Positions 9,558 to 18,100 of a stretch of DNA of 64,000 nucleotides are shown piece by piece. The position numbers and the translations under genes were made by a program. Every line of letters begins with the position of its first letter. Position 1 is the first letter of the stretch. The DNA comes from Archangium primigenium. GTDB taxonomy: Bacteria > Myxococcota > Myxococcia > Myxococcales > Myxococcaceae. The notes below the pieces were generated by a model. That model ran no database searches, was not told the origin of the DNA, and was given only the letters and a program-made list of their open reading frames with translations. Where the stretch lies: the NCBI RefSeq assembly GCF_016904885.1, contig NZ_JADWYI010000001.1:1798001-1862000 (forward strand), written 5' to 3'.

Positions 9558-10901
9558 TCAGGCGCGGTTGGTCGCCTGCTGGATGATGTCCACCATGAGG
9601 TCCTTCACCCGGCGCGGCTTGTTGCCCCCGTTGTCCTCGATGATCTTCTCGATGTCGTCGGTGGGCTGGTGGTACTCCTCGATGAGGTCGCCGCCGCCCT
9701 TGGGGTTGGACAGGCCCTCGAAGATGAAGAGCACGTCCTCGCCCTTGCGCGAGAAGACGGCGCCGTCCTGCCGGTCCCGGTACTGGTTGATGTCGCGGTT
9801 GAGCCGGTCGAACGGGTCCGTCATGCGCTGGTTGGCCGTGTCGAGCAGATCGCGGAAGTAGTTGGGCGTGTTGCGCGTGTTGGTGTCCACGACCGACAGG
9901 CGCTGATCGTCCCAGCGGCCCACCATGTCCATGTTGATGACGCCGCTGATCTTGTCCAGGCCCAGGCCGGGGATGGGGTGATCCACGAAGTACTGCGAGC
10001 CGACCAGGCCCTTCTCCTCGGCGCCCGTCCACAGGAAGAGCACCGAGCGGTCCAGCTTGCCGGCCTTCTGCGCCTCGACGAGCTCGGGCATGGAGGCGAG
10101 CAGCACGGCGCTGCCCGAGGCGTTGTCGTCCGCGCCGTTGTTCACCTGGCCGCGCGTGGTGCCCACGTGGTCCAGGTGGGCCATGACCACGATGACCTCG
10201 TCCGCGTGGGGCCCGGTGCCCTTGAGCAGGGCCAGGGTGTTCTCCGCCTTGCCGTCCTGTTGGGCCGCCTGGCGCAGCTCGTCCACGCTCATGGGGCCCG
10301 AGCGCGGCGCGAGCGCCTTGCCCGTGGCCTGCTGGGTGGCCTCGTACTTCTGGGTGAGCAGCTCCCGGGTGTCCGCCGGCATGGCCTCGTCCAGGTAGAA
10401 GCCCTCCTGGAAGAGCGTGTGGCCGAACTCCTTGTGCGTGCCGTGCGACCAGGCGTCATCGTCGTGGGCGAGCCCCGCGCCCCCGCCCTTGTCCAGGAAG
10501 GAGAACACCGGGAAGCGTTGCTGGTAGGGGTTGCTCGGGTTGAGGGTGTTGGGGCCCTCCAGGCCGTACTTCTGGGCGAGCTGCTGCACGTAGGCGGACG
10601 CGGCGCTCAGGCCGTCCGAGGGGCTGTCGCGGCCCTGCAGCGCGTCCGAGGCCAGGTAGGCGATGTGCTTCATCGGGTCCGCGTCGTCCGTGTACGTGGG
10701 CACCGGGGTGCCGCCGGGACGCGGGGGGACGGGCGTGGCCGCCGGGCCGTTGGGGCTCCTCGCTTCGAAATGATCCGCCGGGGCCGCGCGGGGGGCGGGG
10801 GACGCCGTGGCGGCCGGGGTGTTCGCCGAGAGGGGGGTGGCCGGGCCCGCGGCCCGGGAGGGGACGGCGGACGGGATTCGCTCCGGGATGCGCGTGCTCA
10901 T
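9558..10901 (-). CDS. M28-family metallopeptidase with Pro-rich N-terminus and no signal peptide
   Basis: The 447-residue protein carries the full dizinc M28 motif set: AHLDH (about 241-245), ADDNASG (about 258), the catalytic Glu pair in TGAEEKGL (about 291), NMDMVGR (about 321) and HQPTDD (about 409). It should be an aminopeptidase-like enzyme. Unlike the M28 enzyme at 31189-32988 it has no signal peptide; the first 75 residues are Pro/Ala/Arg-rich and disordered-looking, with FEARS in the middle. The nuclease at 45330-46715 also begins with a Pro-rich, non-hydrophobic leader. A further unusual block (about 110-190) precedes the catalytic core. Whether it is cytoplasmic or exported by another route cannot be told. 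The gene faces the phosphomannomutase across a 197-base intergenic region. Confidence 0.85.
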   Translation of the reverse strand: MSTRIPERIPSAVPSRAAGPATPLSANTPAATASPAPRAAPADHFEARSPNGPAATPVPPRPGGTPVPTYTDDADPMKHIAYLASDALQGRDSPSDGLSAASAYVQQLAQKYGLEGPNTLNPSNPYQQRFPVFSFLDKGGGAGLAHDDDAWSHGTHKEFGHTLFQEGFYLDEAMPADTRELLTQKYEATQQATGKALAPRSGPMSVDELRQAAQQDGKAENTLALLKGTGPHADEVIVVMAHLDHVGTTRGQVNNGADDNASGSAVLLASMPELVEAQKAGKLDRSVLFLWTGAEEKGLVGSQYFVDHPIPGLGLDKISGVINMDMVGRWDDQRLSVVDTNTRNTPNYFRDLLDTANQRMTDPFDRLNRDINQYRDRQDGAVFSRKGEDVLFIFEGLSNPKGGGDLIEEYHQPTDDIEKIIEDNGGNKPRRVKDLMVDIIQQATNRA

Positions 10902-11098
10902 GGTGGGGGGGCCCTCGGTGTGTGAAGCTGTATGTCCTGGGTTATCGGAAGTGGGATTTTGTAGGTTTCGTGCCGCGTCAATTTTTCCAGGGAAGGGGCA
11001 CCCCGGCTTGGATATCCGCCCGATTCGGGCTTGTGTAGAGTGCGCCGCCCTTCGGCTGGGACCTCCGCCGGGGGCTTTTCAGGGAAACCAACCGTCTC
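10902..11098. promoter_or_regulatory. Divergent intergenic region, M28 peptidase / phosphomannomutase
   Basis: This 197-base region is markedly richer in A and T than its surroundings (around 10930-11040) and should contain promoters in both directions. A weak -10-like TAGAGT lies at 11036-11041 on the plus strand. On the minus strand a TTGACG at about 10980-10975 lacks a good -10 partner at the right spacing. No operator was recognised. Confidence 0.4.
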
Positions 11099-12469
11099 AT
11101 GAACGCGCACATCTTCCGCGAGTACGACATCCGTGGCCTGGTGGATAAGGATCTGACCCCCGAAGTGGTGGAATTACTGGGCCAGGGATTGGGCACCGTG
11201 GTGCGGCGCAAGGGAGGGCGGACCGTGGTGGTGGGGCGGGACTGTCGCGAGTCCTCCACGGTGTTCCGGGACGCGCTGTGCAAGGGCCTGACCTCCACGG
11301 GGCTCGACGTGTTCGACGTGGGGGTGGTGCCCACGCCCCTGACCTACTTCGCCGCCAACACCCTTCCGGTGGACGGCCTGGCGATGATCACCGGCAGCCA
11401 CAACCCGCCCGAGTATAACGGCTTCAAGATCGGCGCGGGCAAGACGACCTTTCACGGCGCGGAGATCCAGGCGCTGCGCCAGCTCATCGAGGCGCGCGAC
11501 TTCGAGCGCTCGGAGCGGCCGGGCACGGTGAGCCCCTACGACATCATCACGCCCTACAACCACTTCGTCCGCCAGACGGTGAAGATGGGCCGGCGGGGGA
11601 TGAAGATCGTCATCGACGCGGGCAACGGCACGGGCGGGGCCATCGCGGTGCCGCTCTTCGAGTCCATGGGCTTCGAGGTGGTGCCGCTGTTCTGCGACAT
11701 GGATGCGCGCTTCCCCAACCACCACCCGGACCCCACGGTGGTGGAGAACCTGCAGGACCTGATCGCCGCGGTGAAGCGCGAGAAGGCCGAGGTGGGCATC
11801 GCCTACGACGGGGACAGCGATCGCATCGGCGTGGTGGACGACCAGGGCAACATCCTCTGGGGCGACCAGTTGATGATCCTCTTCAGCCGCTACGTGCTCA
11901 AGGCGAGCCCCGGCGCCGCCATCGTGGGCGAGGTGAAGTGCTCGTACACGCTCTATGACGACATCGTGAAGCACGGCGGCAGGCCCATCATGTGGAAGGC
12001 GGGCCACTCGCTCATCAAGGCGAAGATGAAGGAGGAGCACGCGGAGCTGGCCGGGGAGATGAGCGGCCACATCTTCTTCAAGAACCGCTACTACGGCTTC
12101 GACGACGCGGTGTACTCCTCGGCGCGCCTCTTGGAGATCCTCACCCACGAGGAGCAGAAGCTCTCCGGGCTGCTCGCCGACGTGCCGCGCACCTACGCCA
12201 CGCCCGAGCTGCGCGTGGACACGAAGGAAGAGAAGAAGTTCGAGATCGTCAAGCGCGCCACCGAGCGGCTGCGCCAGGCGGGCCACTCCCTGGTGGACGT
12301 GGACGGCGTGCGCGTGACGTTCCCGGACGGCTGGGGGCTCATCCGGGCCTCCAACACCCAGCCCATCCTCGTGCTGCGCTTCGAGGCGCGCACCCCCGAG
12401 CGGCTGGAGGAGATCCGCCAGCTCATCGAGGGCACGGTGGAGACCATGCAGCGGGAAGTGGGCATTTGA
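11099..12469 (+). CDS. Phosphomannomutase/phosphoglucomutase
   Basis: This 456-residue enzyme of the alpha-D-phosphohexomutase family interconverts mannose-6-P/mannose-1-P and glucose-6-P/glucose-1-P, supplying GDP-mannose and UDP-glucose for polysaccharides and LPS. The phosphoserine loop TGSHNPPEYNG puts the catalytic Ser at residue 100. The metal loop DGDSDR is at 237-242, the sugar-binding loop GEMSGH at 319-324, and the phosphate-binding RASNTQP near 416-422. Four domains and a normal length for the AlgC/ManB type suggest an intact enzyme. The ROK kinase gene follows after about 49 bases, so glucose phosphorylation and mutase steps are probably co-expressed. The gene opens with MNAHIFREYDIRG, the usual N-terminus. 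Confidence 0.95.
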   Translation: MNAHIFREYDIRGLVDKDLTPEVVELLGQGLGTVVRRKGGRTVVVGRDCRESSTVFRDALCKGLTSTGLDVFDVGVVPTPLTYFAANTLPVDGLAMITGSHNPPEYNGFKIGAGKTTFHGAEIQALRQLIEARDFERSERPGTVSPYDIITPYNHFVRQTVKMGRRGMKIVIDAGNGTGGAIAVPLFESMGFEVVPLFCDMDARFPNHHPDPTVVENLQDLIAAVKREKAEVGIAYDGDSDRIGVVDDQGNILWGDQLMILFSRYVLKASPGAAIVGEVKCSYTLYDDIVKHGGRPIMWKAGHSLIKAKMKEEHAELAGEMSGHIFFKNRYYGFDDAVYSSARLLEILTHEEQKLSGLLADVPRTYATPELRVDTKEEKKFEIVKRATERLRQAGHSLVDVDGVRVTFPDGWGLIRASNTQPILVLRFEARTPERLEEIRQLIEGTVETMQREVGI

Positions 12470-12503
12470 GATGATGATCCAGACACACGACACGACGTCG
12501 CGC

Positions 12504-12510
12504 GGAGAGG
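12504..12510 (+). promoter_or_regulatory. Ribosome binding site deciding the ROK kinase start
   Basis: GGAGAGG sits eight bases before the ATG at 12519. This favours that internal start over the ATG pair at 12471-12476, which has no such site. Confidence 0.6.
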
Positions 12511-12518
12511 ACCCCAGG

Positions 12519-13451
12519 ATGGCCAGGCTCGGAATCGATCTCGGTGGCACGTTCGCGCGCGCCGCGGTGGTGGATGATCACGGAAAGATCCTCGCCGTGG
12601 ACAAGGTGGCGCTCTCCGAGCGCTCGCCCTCGGCGGTGGTGGAGGCCATCGCGCGGGCGGCCCAGCAGGCCATCACGGCCGCGGGCGCGCTGGACGTGCG
12701 CGCGTGCGGCGTGGGCGCCGCGGGGCAGATCCACGGCGAGTCGGGCGTGCTCGCGGTGGCGCCCAACCTGGGCTGGCGCAACGTGCCGCTGGGCGCGCTC
12801 CTGTCGGAGAAGCTGGGCCATGGCGTGCGGGTGGTGAATGACCTGCGCGCGGCGGCCTGGGGCGAGTTCAACGCCGGCGCGGGCCGGGGCTCGCAGGACA
12901 TGTACACCGTGTTCGTGGGCTCGGGCGTGGGCAGCGCCGTCATCGCCAACGGCCGGCTGGTGACGGGCGGCGGGGGCGTGGCGGGCGAGCTGGGCCACAC
13001 CAAGGTGGTGCCCAACGGGCGCAAGTGCGGCTGCGGCGAGCTGGGCTGCCTGGAGGCCTACGTGGGCGGGCACAACCTCATGGCCCAGACGCGCGAGCTG
13101 CTCGAGGGCGGCAAGTCCCCGGCCATCCGCGAGCTGACGGGCGGCGTGGTCGAGAAGATCACCCCCGTGACGCTGGAGAAGGCGGCGGAGCAGGGCGACC
13201 CAGTGGCGAGCGAGCTGTACGAGCGCGTGGCGCTCATGCTCACGCTGGCGGTGGCCAACCAGGTGACGGTGCTCAACCCGGCGCGGCTCATCCTGGGCGG
13301 CGGCGTGCTGACGCACTGCCCGGGCCTGCGGCGGCGGGTGGTGGAGGGCGTCCAGAAGTACGCCTCCACCACGGCGCGTGAGGGTCTGCTCATCTCCGAG
13401 GCGGAGCTGGGCGACGACAGCGGCATCATCGGCGCCGCGCTCCTGGCTTGA
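12519..13451 (+). CDS. ROK-family glucokinase
   Basis: The 310-residue protein starts MARLGIDLGGT, the phosphate-1 loop of the actin-like sugar kinases. The ROK signature follows with the zinc site: His160 in GELGHTKV and three Cys in CGCGELGC (170, 172, 177), then LEAY with the conserved Glu. The most likely reaction is ATP-dependent glucose phosphorylation, although ROK kinases also include N-acetylmannosamine, fructose and allose kinases. No DNA-binding N-terminal domain is present, so it is a kinase and not a ROK repressor. It follows the phosphomannomutase in the same direction. A longer open frame exists upstream (from 12471), but the ribosome binding site and the domain boundary favour 12519. 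Confidence 0.9.
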   Translation: MARLGIDLGGTFARAAVVDDHGKILAVDKVALSERSPSAVVEAIARAAQQAITAAGALDVRACGVGAAGQIHGESGVLAVAPNLGWRNVPLGALLSEKLGHGVRVVNDLRAAAWGEFNAGAGRGSQDMYTVFVGSGVGSAVIANGRLVTGGGGVAGELGHTKVVPNGRKCGCGELGCLEAYVGGHNLMAQTRELLEGGKSPAIRELTGGVVEKITPVTLEKAAEQGDPVASELYERVALMLTLAVANQVTVLNPARLILGGGVLTHCPGLRRRVVEGVQKYASTTAREGLLISEAELGDDSGIIGAALLA

Positions 13452-13500
13452 TCCGGCGCTGAACTTGTGGGGGGGGTGGGGCTCTGCTAGACGCGGCGGC

Positions 13501-14685
13501 ATGGCCCCTCGTCCCTCCCTGCTGCGACTGTCCCTGATGTCCGCCCTGGTGCTCGTGTCCGCCTGCAAGAAGCAGTCGGAGACGGCCAAGCCGGAAGACG
13601 CCAAGCAAACCGCGCCCCAGGCCGCCGGGACCGCCCCCCAGGCCAAGGCCCTCAAGGTGGGCCTGGTGACGGACGTGGGCGGCCGGGGTGACCACTCCTT
13701 CAACGACTCGGCGCTGCGGGGCCTGGAGCTCTGGGGCGCGGGCAAGAAGGTGGAGGGAGGCTCCTACACGGACGCCTCGCCCGCGGAGCTCAAGGAGTCG
13801 CTGACGCAGGACCTGGCCTCGCGCGAGATCGCCCCCGTGGGCGTCACCCCCGTGGTGCTGCAGAGCAAGGTGGCCGAGGACTACGAGCCCAACCTGCAGC
13901 TCCTGGTGGACCAGAACGCGGCCCTGTCCGTGGGCGTGGGCTTCATGCTCGAGAACGCCGTGGAGACGGTGGCCAAGCGCAACACGGACTCGAAGTTCCT
14001 GCTCATCGACAGCCCGCTGGTGGGCTCGGATGGCAAGCCCTACACCCTGCCCAACGTGCGCGCCGTGGTCTTCCAGGAGCAGGAGGGCAGCTTCCTGGTG
14101 GGCGCGCTGGCCGGTCTGGCCTCCCAGGGCGGCAAGCTGGGCTTCGTGGGCGGCATGGAGGTGCCCCTCATCAAGAAGTTCGAGGCGGGCTTCCGCGCGG
14201 GCGTGGCCGCCACCAACCCCAAGGCCACCGTGCTGGTGAACTACACGGGCAGCTTCGACAAGGTGGCCGCCGGCAAGCAGGTGGCGCAGGACCTGCTGGC
14301 CAAGGGCGTGGACGTCATCTACCAGGCGGCCGGCTCGGACGGCCTGGGCGTCATCCAGGCGGTGAAGGAGGCGCGCGACGCGAACAAGATGGTGTTCGTC
14401 ATCGGCGTGGACTCGGACCAGGCGCACCTGGCGCCCGACGCGGTGCTCACCTCCATGGTCAAGCGCGTGGACCTGGCCGTCTACGAGGCCGTGCGTGACC
14501 TGACCCAGAACAAGTTCCAGGGCGGGGACGTGTCGCTGGGCCTCAAGGAGGGCGGCGTCACCTACGCGCCCGTGCGCGTGGAGTTCCCCAACCGCGCCGA
14601 GGCCCTGGAGAAGGTGGAGGAGCTGCGCGCCCGCATCGTGTCGGGGGAGCTGAAGGTTCCCGCGCACCCCTCCGAGCTCAAGTAG
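13501..14685 (+). CDS. BMP/PnrA-family substrate-binding lipoprotein
   Basis: The 394-residue protein has a lipoprotein signal ending at Cys22 (LVLVSAC), a charged/Ala linker, and a two-lobed periplasmic binding fold of the basic membrane protein family. Family motifs are GLVTDVGGRGDHSFNDSA at the start of the domain, VVFQEQEGSFLVGALAG in the middle and GFVGGMEVPLIKKFEAGFRAG. Relatives bind purine nucleosides (PnrA/TmpC, BmpA) for an ABC importer. No ABC ATPase or permease genes lie beside it here, so the importer would have to be encoded elsewhere, or the protein may act as a surface or sensory lipoprotein. It follows glk after 49 bases and ends at a strong hairpin. Confidence 0.9.
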   Translation: MAPRPSLLRLSLMSALVLVSACKKQSETAKPEDAKQTAPQAAGTAPQAKALKVGLVTDVGGRGDHSFNDSALRGLELWGAGKKVEGGSYTDASPAELKESLTQDLASREIAPVGVTPVVLQSKVAEDYEPNLQLLVDQNAALSVGVGFMLENAVETVAKRNTDSKFLLIDSPLVGSDGKPYTLPNVRAVVFQEQEGSFLVGALAGLASQGGKLGFVGGMEVPLIKKFEAGFRAGVAATNPKATVLVNYTGSFDKVAAGKQVAQDLLAKGVDVIYQAAGSDGLGVIQAVKEARDANKMVFVIGVDSDQAHLAPDAVLTSMVKRVDLAVYEAVRDLTQNKFQGGDVSLGLKEGGVTYAPVRVEFPNRAEALEKVEELRARIVSGELKVPAHPSELK

Positions 14686-14705
14686 TCGTCGGGCGTCTCG
14701 ACGCA

Positions 14706-14750
14706 CCACGGCCCCGCTGCCCCAAGAGGGTGGCGGGGCCGTCGTGTTTC
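14706..14750. terminator. Hairpin terminator between convergent genes
   Basis: ACGGCCCCGC (14708-14717) and GCGGGGCCGT (14733-14742) form a perfect 10-bp stem with a 15-base loop, followed by GTGTTTC. It lies between the convergent BMP and OmpA genes and could serve both. The weak T-tract means rho-independence is not certain. Confidence 0.7.
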
Positions 14751-14764
14751 CAGCGGGCGCGGGA

Positions 14765-15883
14765 CTACTTCTTGGGCGCGGGCTGCGCGCCGCCGCCGCC
14801 GCCGCCGCCACCCACGCCGCGCTCGATGATGATCTCCACGCGCCGGTTGTTCGCGCGGCCCTCGGAGGTGGAATTGGAGGCGATGGGCGCTTCCTTGCCC
14901 CGGCCGTCGATGCGGATGCGCTCCCGGTCCACGCCCTGGTCGACGAGGTAGTCACGCACGGCCTCGGCGCGCAGGTAGGACAGCTCGTCGTTGAGCTCGG
15001 ACGAACCCTGGCTGTCCGTGTGGCCCTCGATGAGCAGCGGGTTCTCCGTCTTGTTGAGCGCGCTGGCCACGTCGTTGAGCCGACGCCGGGCCGCGGCCAG
15101 CAGATCCGAGCTGCCCGAGCGGAACAGGACGCTGCCGGAGAGCGTGAGGACCAGGCCTCGTGACTCCTCCTTCACCTGGACCTGCCGGATGTTGCGCAGC
15201 TCGCTGGCCACCTGGGCCTGGGCACGCGCCTCGGCCTGGGCCTCGGCGGCGCGTTGCTCGGCCTGGGCGCGTGCCTGGCGCTCCTGCTCGAGCTGACTGT
15301 TGAGCTCGTTGGCGCGCTGCTGGGCCGCGTCGAGCTGGGCCTGGCGCTCGCGCTCCTGCTGCTCCACCTGCGCCAGCCGCTGCTGCTCGGCCTGGAGCTT
15401 GGTGGCCTCCTCGCGCTGCTGGGCCGCCTGGCGCTGTTGCTGCTCGAACTCGGCCTGTCGCTGCTCGGCCTCCGCGCGCAGCCGCTGGGCCTCGGCCAGG
15501 TCCGTGCGCGTGCGCGCCAGCTCCTCGCGCGTCCGGGCCGCGTCGAGCGAGCGGGCGTCGGCGAGCTGCTGCTCGGCGTTGAACCGCTCCTGCTGGGCGA
15601 CGGCGGTACGGGCCAGGGACTCGGCGAGCTGCGTCTTGCGCAGGGCCACGTAGGCGAGCGTGCGGGTCCGCTCCGAGTCGCTCTGGATCTCGAAGGCGCG
15701 GTTGGCCTCTTCCAGGGCCGCGCGGGCCTGCACCAGAGCCTCGGGGCTGTACTGCGCCGCGGGCCCGATGGAGGCCTGCTGGTAGGCGAAGCGGGCATCC
15801 TTCAATTCACGGGGCGTGCTGGTCACGCACCCCGAGATGACCGCGGCTCCGAGCACTCCCCACGTCAGTGTCTTCCATTGCAT
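14765..15883 (-). CDS. OmpA-family lipoprotein with long coiled coil
   Basis: The 372-residue protein has a lipobox at Cys19 (VISGC), a DUF4398-like helical segment (20-85), and a long Gln/Glu/Ala/Arg coiled coil (about 85-235). A C-terminal OmpA peptidoglycan-binding domain (about 245-355) contains IEGHTDSQGS, the Asp/Arg ligand region ELSYLRAEAVRDYL, and RRVEIII. It ends in an octaglycine run followed by AQPAPKK. It should tether the outer membrane to peptidoglycan across the periplasm, with the coiled coil as a spacer. It is the second gene of an operon with the DUF4398 lipoprotein, 49 bases downstream. The start MQWKTLTWG is fixed by the signal peptide. Confidence 0.9.
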   Translation of the reverse strand: MQWKTLTWGVLGAAVISGCVTSTPRELKDARFAYQQASIGPAAQYSPEALVQARAALEEANRAFEIQSDSERTRTLAYVALRKTQLAESLARTAVAQQERFNAEQQLADARSLDAARTREELARTRTDLAEAQRLRAEAEQRQAEFEQQQRQAAQQREEATKLQAEQQRLAQVEQQERERQAQLDAAQQRANELNSQLEQERQARAQAEQRAAEAQAEARAQAQVASELRNIRQVQVKEESRGLVLTLSGSVLFRSGSSDLLAAARRRLNDVASALNKTENPLLIEGHTDSQGSSELNDELSYLRAEAVRDYLVDQGVDRERIRIDGRGKEAPIASNSTSEGRANNRRVEIIIERGVGGGGGGGGAQPAPKK

Positions 15884-15932
15884 GACTTCTCCTATCGGAG
15901 GCGCGGCATCGCCGAGCCGTGGCGTCTGGCCG

Positions 15933-16292
15933 TCACTGCACCGTGCTTTGCTGGAGCCGCTGCACCTGCTGGAGCACCCGATCCGCTTCCGCGCGGGCGG
16001 GCGCCTCGCGGGCCAGGGCCAGGGCCAGCTCCGCATCGGCCGCGGCGCGCTGGAGGAACAGGGCGGCCTCGTCACGCCGGTTCTGCTCGAGCAGCCGCCG
16101 CGCACCCTCCGTCTGTTCCTGGGCCCACTGCAGGTGCTGGGCGGCATCGGGCACCGCGCTGGCGCCCGCCTCCTCCGCCTGGCGGATGGTGACCTGTGAG
16201 TCCACGAGCTGCCCGGTGGGGGGCACGCGTTGCGCACCCGCGCAACCAACGACTCCGAACACCAGTCCCACGGCGATGAGTGCTCTTCGCAT
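15933..16292 (-). CDS. DUF4398-type small lipoprotein
   Basis: This 119-residue protein has a short signal peptide ending at Cys17 (VFGVVGC), followed by helical sequence (AEEAGASAVPDAAQHLQWAQ and onwards) of the DUF4398 type: two amphipathic helices with many Ala, Glu and Gln. Such proteins are commonly encoded immediately upstream of OmpA-like lipoproteins, as here, and the OmpA partner begins with a similar helical segment, so the two may pair in the periplasm. The function is unknown beyond envelope association. The start at MRRALIAVG is preferred over upstream in-frame codons because it gives a clean lipoprotein signal. Confidence 0.75.
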   Translation of the reverse strand: MRRALIAVGLVFGVVGCAGAQRVPPTGQLVDSQVTIRQAEEAGASAVPDAAQHLQWAQEQTEGARRLLEQNRRDEAALFLQRAAADAELALALAREAPARAEADRVLQQVQRLQQSTVQ

Positions 16293-16477
16293 GGCTTGTC
16301 GCTCCCTGGCCGCGAGGCCGCGAGCGAGCACCCGCCCCACCGTCCCCGCGCAACCGTCGATGCGTTCGGAGATGTGCACTGCCCGGCGGCACTACAACCC
16401 ATGGCGCTCGCTGGCCCGCCTGCTCTCCGGACGGGTGCAGCGGGTCCTGGCCCGGCGGGTTGCCTGCACCTCCAGTC

Positions 16478-16507
16478 ATAATCCGAAACCTGGCGGGGCC
16501 TTGTCAG
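16478..16507 (-). promoter_or_regulatory. Putative sigma-70 promoter for the DUF4398-OmpA operon
   Basis: Reading the minus strand, CTGACA (16507-16502) and GATTAT (16483-16478) are separated by 18 bases, matching five of six and four of six consensus positions. It lies about 185 bases upstream of the DUF4398 start within the 270-base divergent gap 16293-16562. The long leader is unexplained. Confidence 0.4.
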
Positions 16508-16562
16508 GCCGCTCGAAGGGCCCGTTTGATGCGCGCTCCTCTTCCCCGGACAGGACGACGCC

Positions 16563-17498
16563 ATGCCCTTGAGCGCCCGCGCTTCGAAGACGTTCCGCCT
16601 TGGTTCCTCGCTGCTGCTGCCCCTCTTCTCCCTGGCGCTCGCGTGTGGGCCCGCGCTGGAGACGTCGTCACCTGACACGGAGGAGCTCGTGTCCCAGCAG
16701 GCGGGGCTCGCGTCGGTCCGCGTCCGGCTCATGGCGGCCAACATCTCCAGCGGCAACTACCAGGCCTATGACCCGGGCCACGGCACCCGCATCTTCCAGG
16801 GCACCAAGCCGGACGTGGTGATGATCCAGGAGTTCAACTACGGCTCCAACTCCGCCGCGGACATCCGCACCTTCGTCAACACGGCCTTCGGCTCCAACTT
16901 CTACTACTACCGCGAGACGGGCGCGCAGATCCCCAACGGCGTCATCAGCCGCTACCCCATCCTCGAGTCGGGCGAGTGGAAGGACACCCAGGTGAGCAAC
17001 CGGGACTTCGCCTGGGCGCGCATCGACATCCCCGGGTCCAAGGACCTCTGGGTGGTGAGCGTGCATCTGCTCACCTCGGGCAGCAGCGTGCGCAACACCG
17101 AGGCGACCAACCTCGTCAACTACATCAAGGGCAAGGTGCCCGCGGGCGACTACCTCGCCATTGGCGGCGACTACAACTCGGACAGCCGCGGCGAGGCGCT
17201 CTTCTCCACGTTCTCCGCGGTGGTGTCCACGGCGAGCCCCTACCCGGCGGACAAGAACGGCAACACCAACACCAACGCGAGCCGGGGCAAGCCGTACGAT
17301 CACGTGCTGGTGAGCAGCAACCTGCGCGCCTACCAGACGGCGACCCTCATCGGCGGCAGCTCCTTCGCGGGGGGCCTGGTGGTGGACACGCGCGTGTACT
17401 CGCCCTTGTCGGAGATCTCCCCCGCGCAGAGCGGTGACAGCGGCGCCACCAACATGCAGCACATGGCGGTGGTGAAGGACTTCCTCATTCCCGAATAG
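16563..17498 (+). CDS. Secreted lipoprotein of the endonuclease/exonuclease/phosphatase (EEP) family
   Basis: The 311-residue protein has a lipobox-type signal ending at Cys28 (LALAC) and one EEP/DNase I-like domain. Visible active-site elements, in order, are Asn in MAANIS, Glu in VVMIQEF, His in VVSVHLLT, Asp/Asn in GGDYNSDS, Asp-His in YDHVLVS and the final His in MQHMAVV. All catalytic residues are present, so it should be an active metal-dependent phosphodiesterase. Substrate could be extracellular DNA, RNA, phosphoinositides or sphingomyelin, which the sequence does not resolve. Cell-surface attachment suits a role in degrading prey DNA or lipids. A perfect hairpin follows the gene. Confidence 0.85.
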   Translation: MPLSARASKTFRLGSSLLLPLFSLALACGPALETSSPDTEELVSQQAGLASVRVRLMAANISSGNYQAYDPGHGTRIFQGTKPDVVMIQEFNYGSNSAADIRTFVNTAFGSNFYYYRETGAQIPNGVISRYPILESGEWKDTQVSNRDFAWARIDIPGSKDLWVVSVHLLTSGSSVRNTEATNLVNYIKGKVPAGDYLAIGGDYNSDSRGEALFSTFSAVVSTASPYPADKNGNTNTNASRGKPYDHVLVSSNLRAYQTATLIGGSSFAGGLVVDTRVYSPLSEISPAQSGDSGATNMQHMAVVKDFLIPE

Positions 17499-17525
17499 TG
17501 GACGGCGCCTTGCCCCGCGGGACGG

Positions 17526-17552
17526 ATGGCCATCGGGTTTCCCGATGGCCAT
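17526..17552. terminator. Perfect 12-bp inverted repeat downstream of EEP gene
   Basis: ATGGCCATCGGG (17526-17537) and CCCGATGGCCAT (17541-17552) form a perfect stem closed by a TTT loop. It is probably a transcription terminator or mRNA-stabilising hairpin between the EEP gene and the mrp-like operon. There is no T-tract after it. Confidence 0.6.
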
Positions 17553-17584
17553 GTCTAGACACCATCGTCGCCGGGGGGCGCCGC

Positions 17585-18100
17585 ATGCCGAGCCGTCATG
17601 TTTCGTGGGTCCTGCGACTGGGCCTCTTGTCCCTGTTGTGGGCCGCGCTCGTGGAAGGCCGTCCGGCGGGGCTCGCCCTGGGCCTCGTGGCGCTGCCGTT
17701 GACGCTCTGGGGCTCGACCGCGCTGGAGCCCTCGGGCGCGCCGTGTGTGCGACCCCTGCGTCTGGCGGGCCTGCTGTGCTTCTGCGCGGGGCGACTCGTC
17801 CGGGGCGGCGTGGACGTGGCCCGGCGGGCGTTGAGTGCCCGACCCCTGTCGACCCCGGGCTTCCTGGAGACGCGCTGCCGTCTGCCCGCGGGCCCCGCGC
17901 GCCGCCTGCTCCAGGGGGTGGTGGGCGTGCTCCCGGGCCTGCTCGCGGTGGAGGGACCGGGCCGCGATGACCGGCTCACCCTGCACCTGCTGGACATCCA
18001 TCCCGAGCGGGCCGCCCTCGCGCTCGCCCAGGTCCGGGAGTTGGAGCGGCGGGTGGCGCGCGTCTTCGGTCTGCCACCGCCGCCTCGGGGGTTGCCATGA
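17585..18100 (+). CDS. MrpE/MnhE-like cation antiporter subunit
   Basis: The 171-residue membrane protein has N-terminal hydrophobic segments (about 8-25 and 27-45, with another near 58-72) and a C-terminal cytoplasmic-type domain containing GVLPGLLAVEG and LTLHLLDI. The pattern is of MrpE/MnhE subunits of the CPA3 multisubunit Na+/H+ antiporter. The order E-F-G with four-base overlaps to the next genes supports the call more than the divergent sequence does. MrpE is a small accessory subunit of the complex; the large proton-pumping subunits A-D are not encoded in the window. Start chosen at MPSRHVSW, where the first membrane helix begins. Confidence 0.75.
   Translation: MPSRHVSWVLRLGLLSLLWAALVEGRPAGLALGLVALPLTLWGSTALEPSGAPCVRPLRLAGLLCFCAGRLVRGGVDVARRALSARPLSTPGFLETRCRLPAGPARRLLQGVVGVLPGLLAVEGPGRDDRLTLHLLDIHPERAALALAQVRELERRVARVFGLPPPPRGLP

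Noticed and set aside
10955-10985. Possible sigma-54 promoter upstream of the M28 peptidase (minus strand)
   Set aside because: A GGCAC element is present, but the -12 position reads TAC and not TGC, so it does not fit the consensus.
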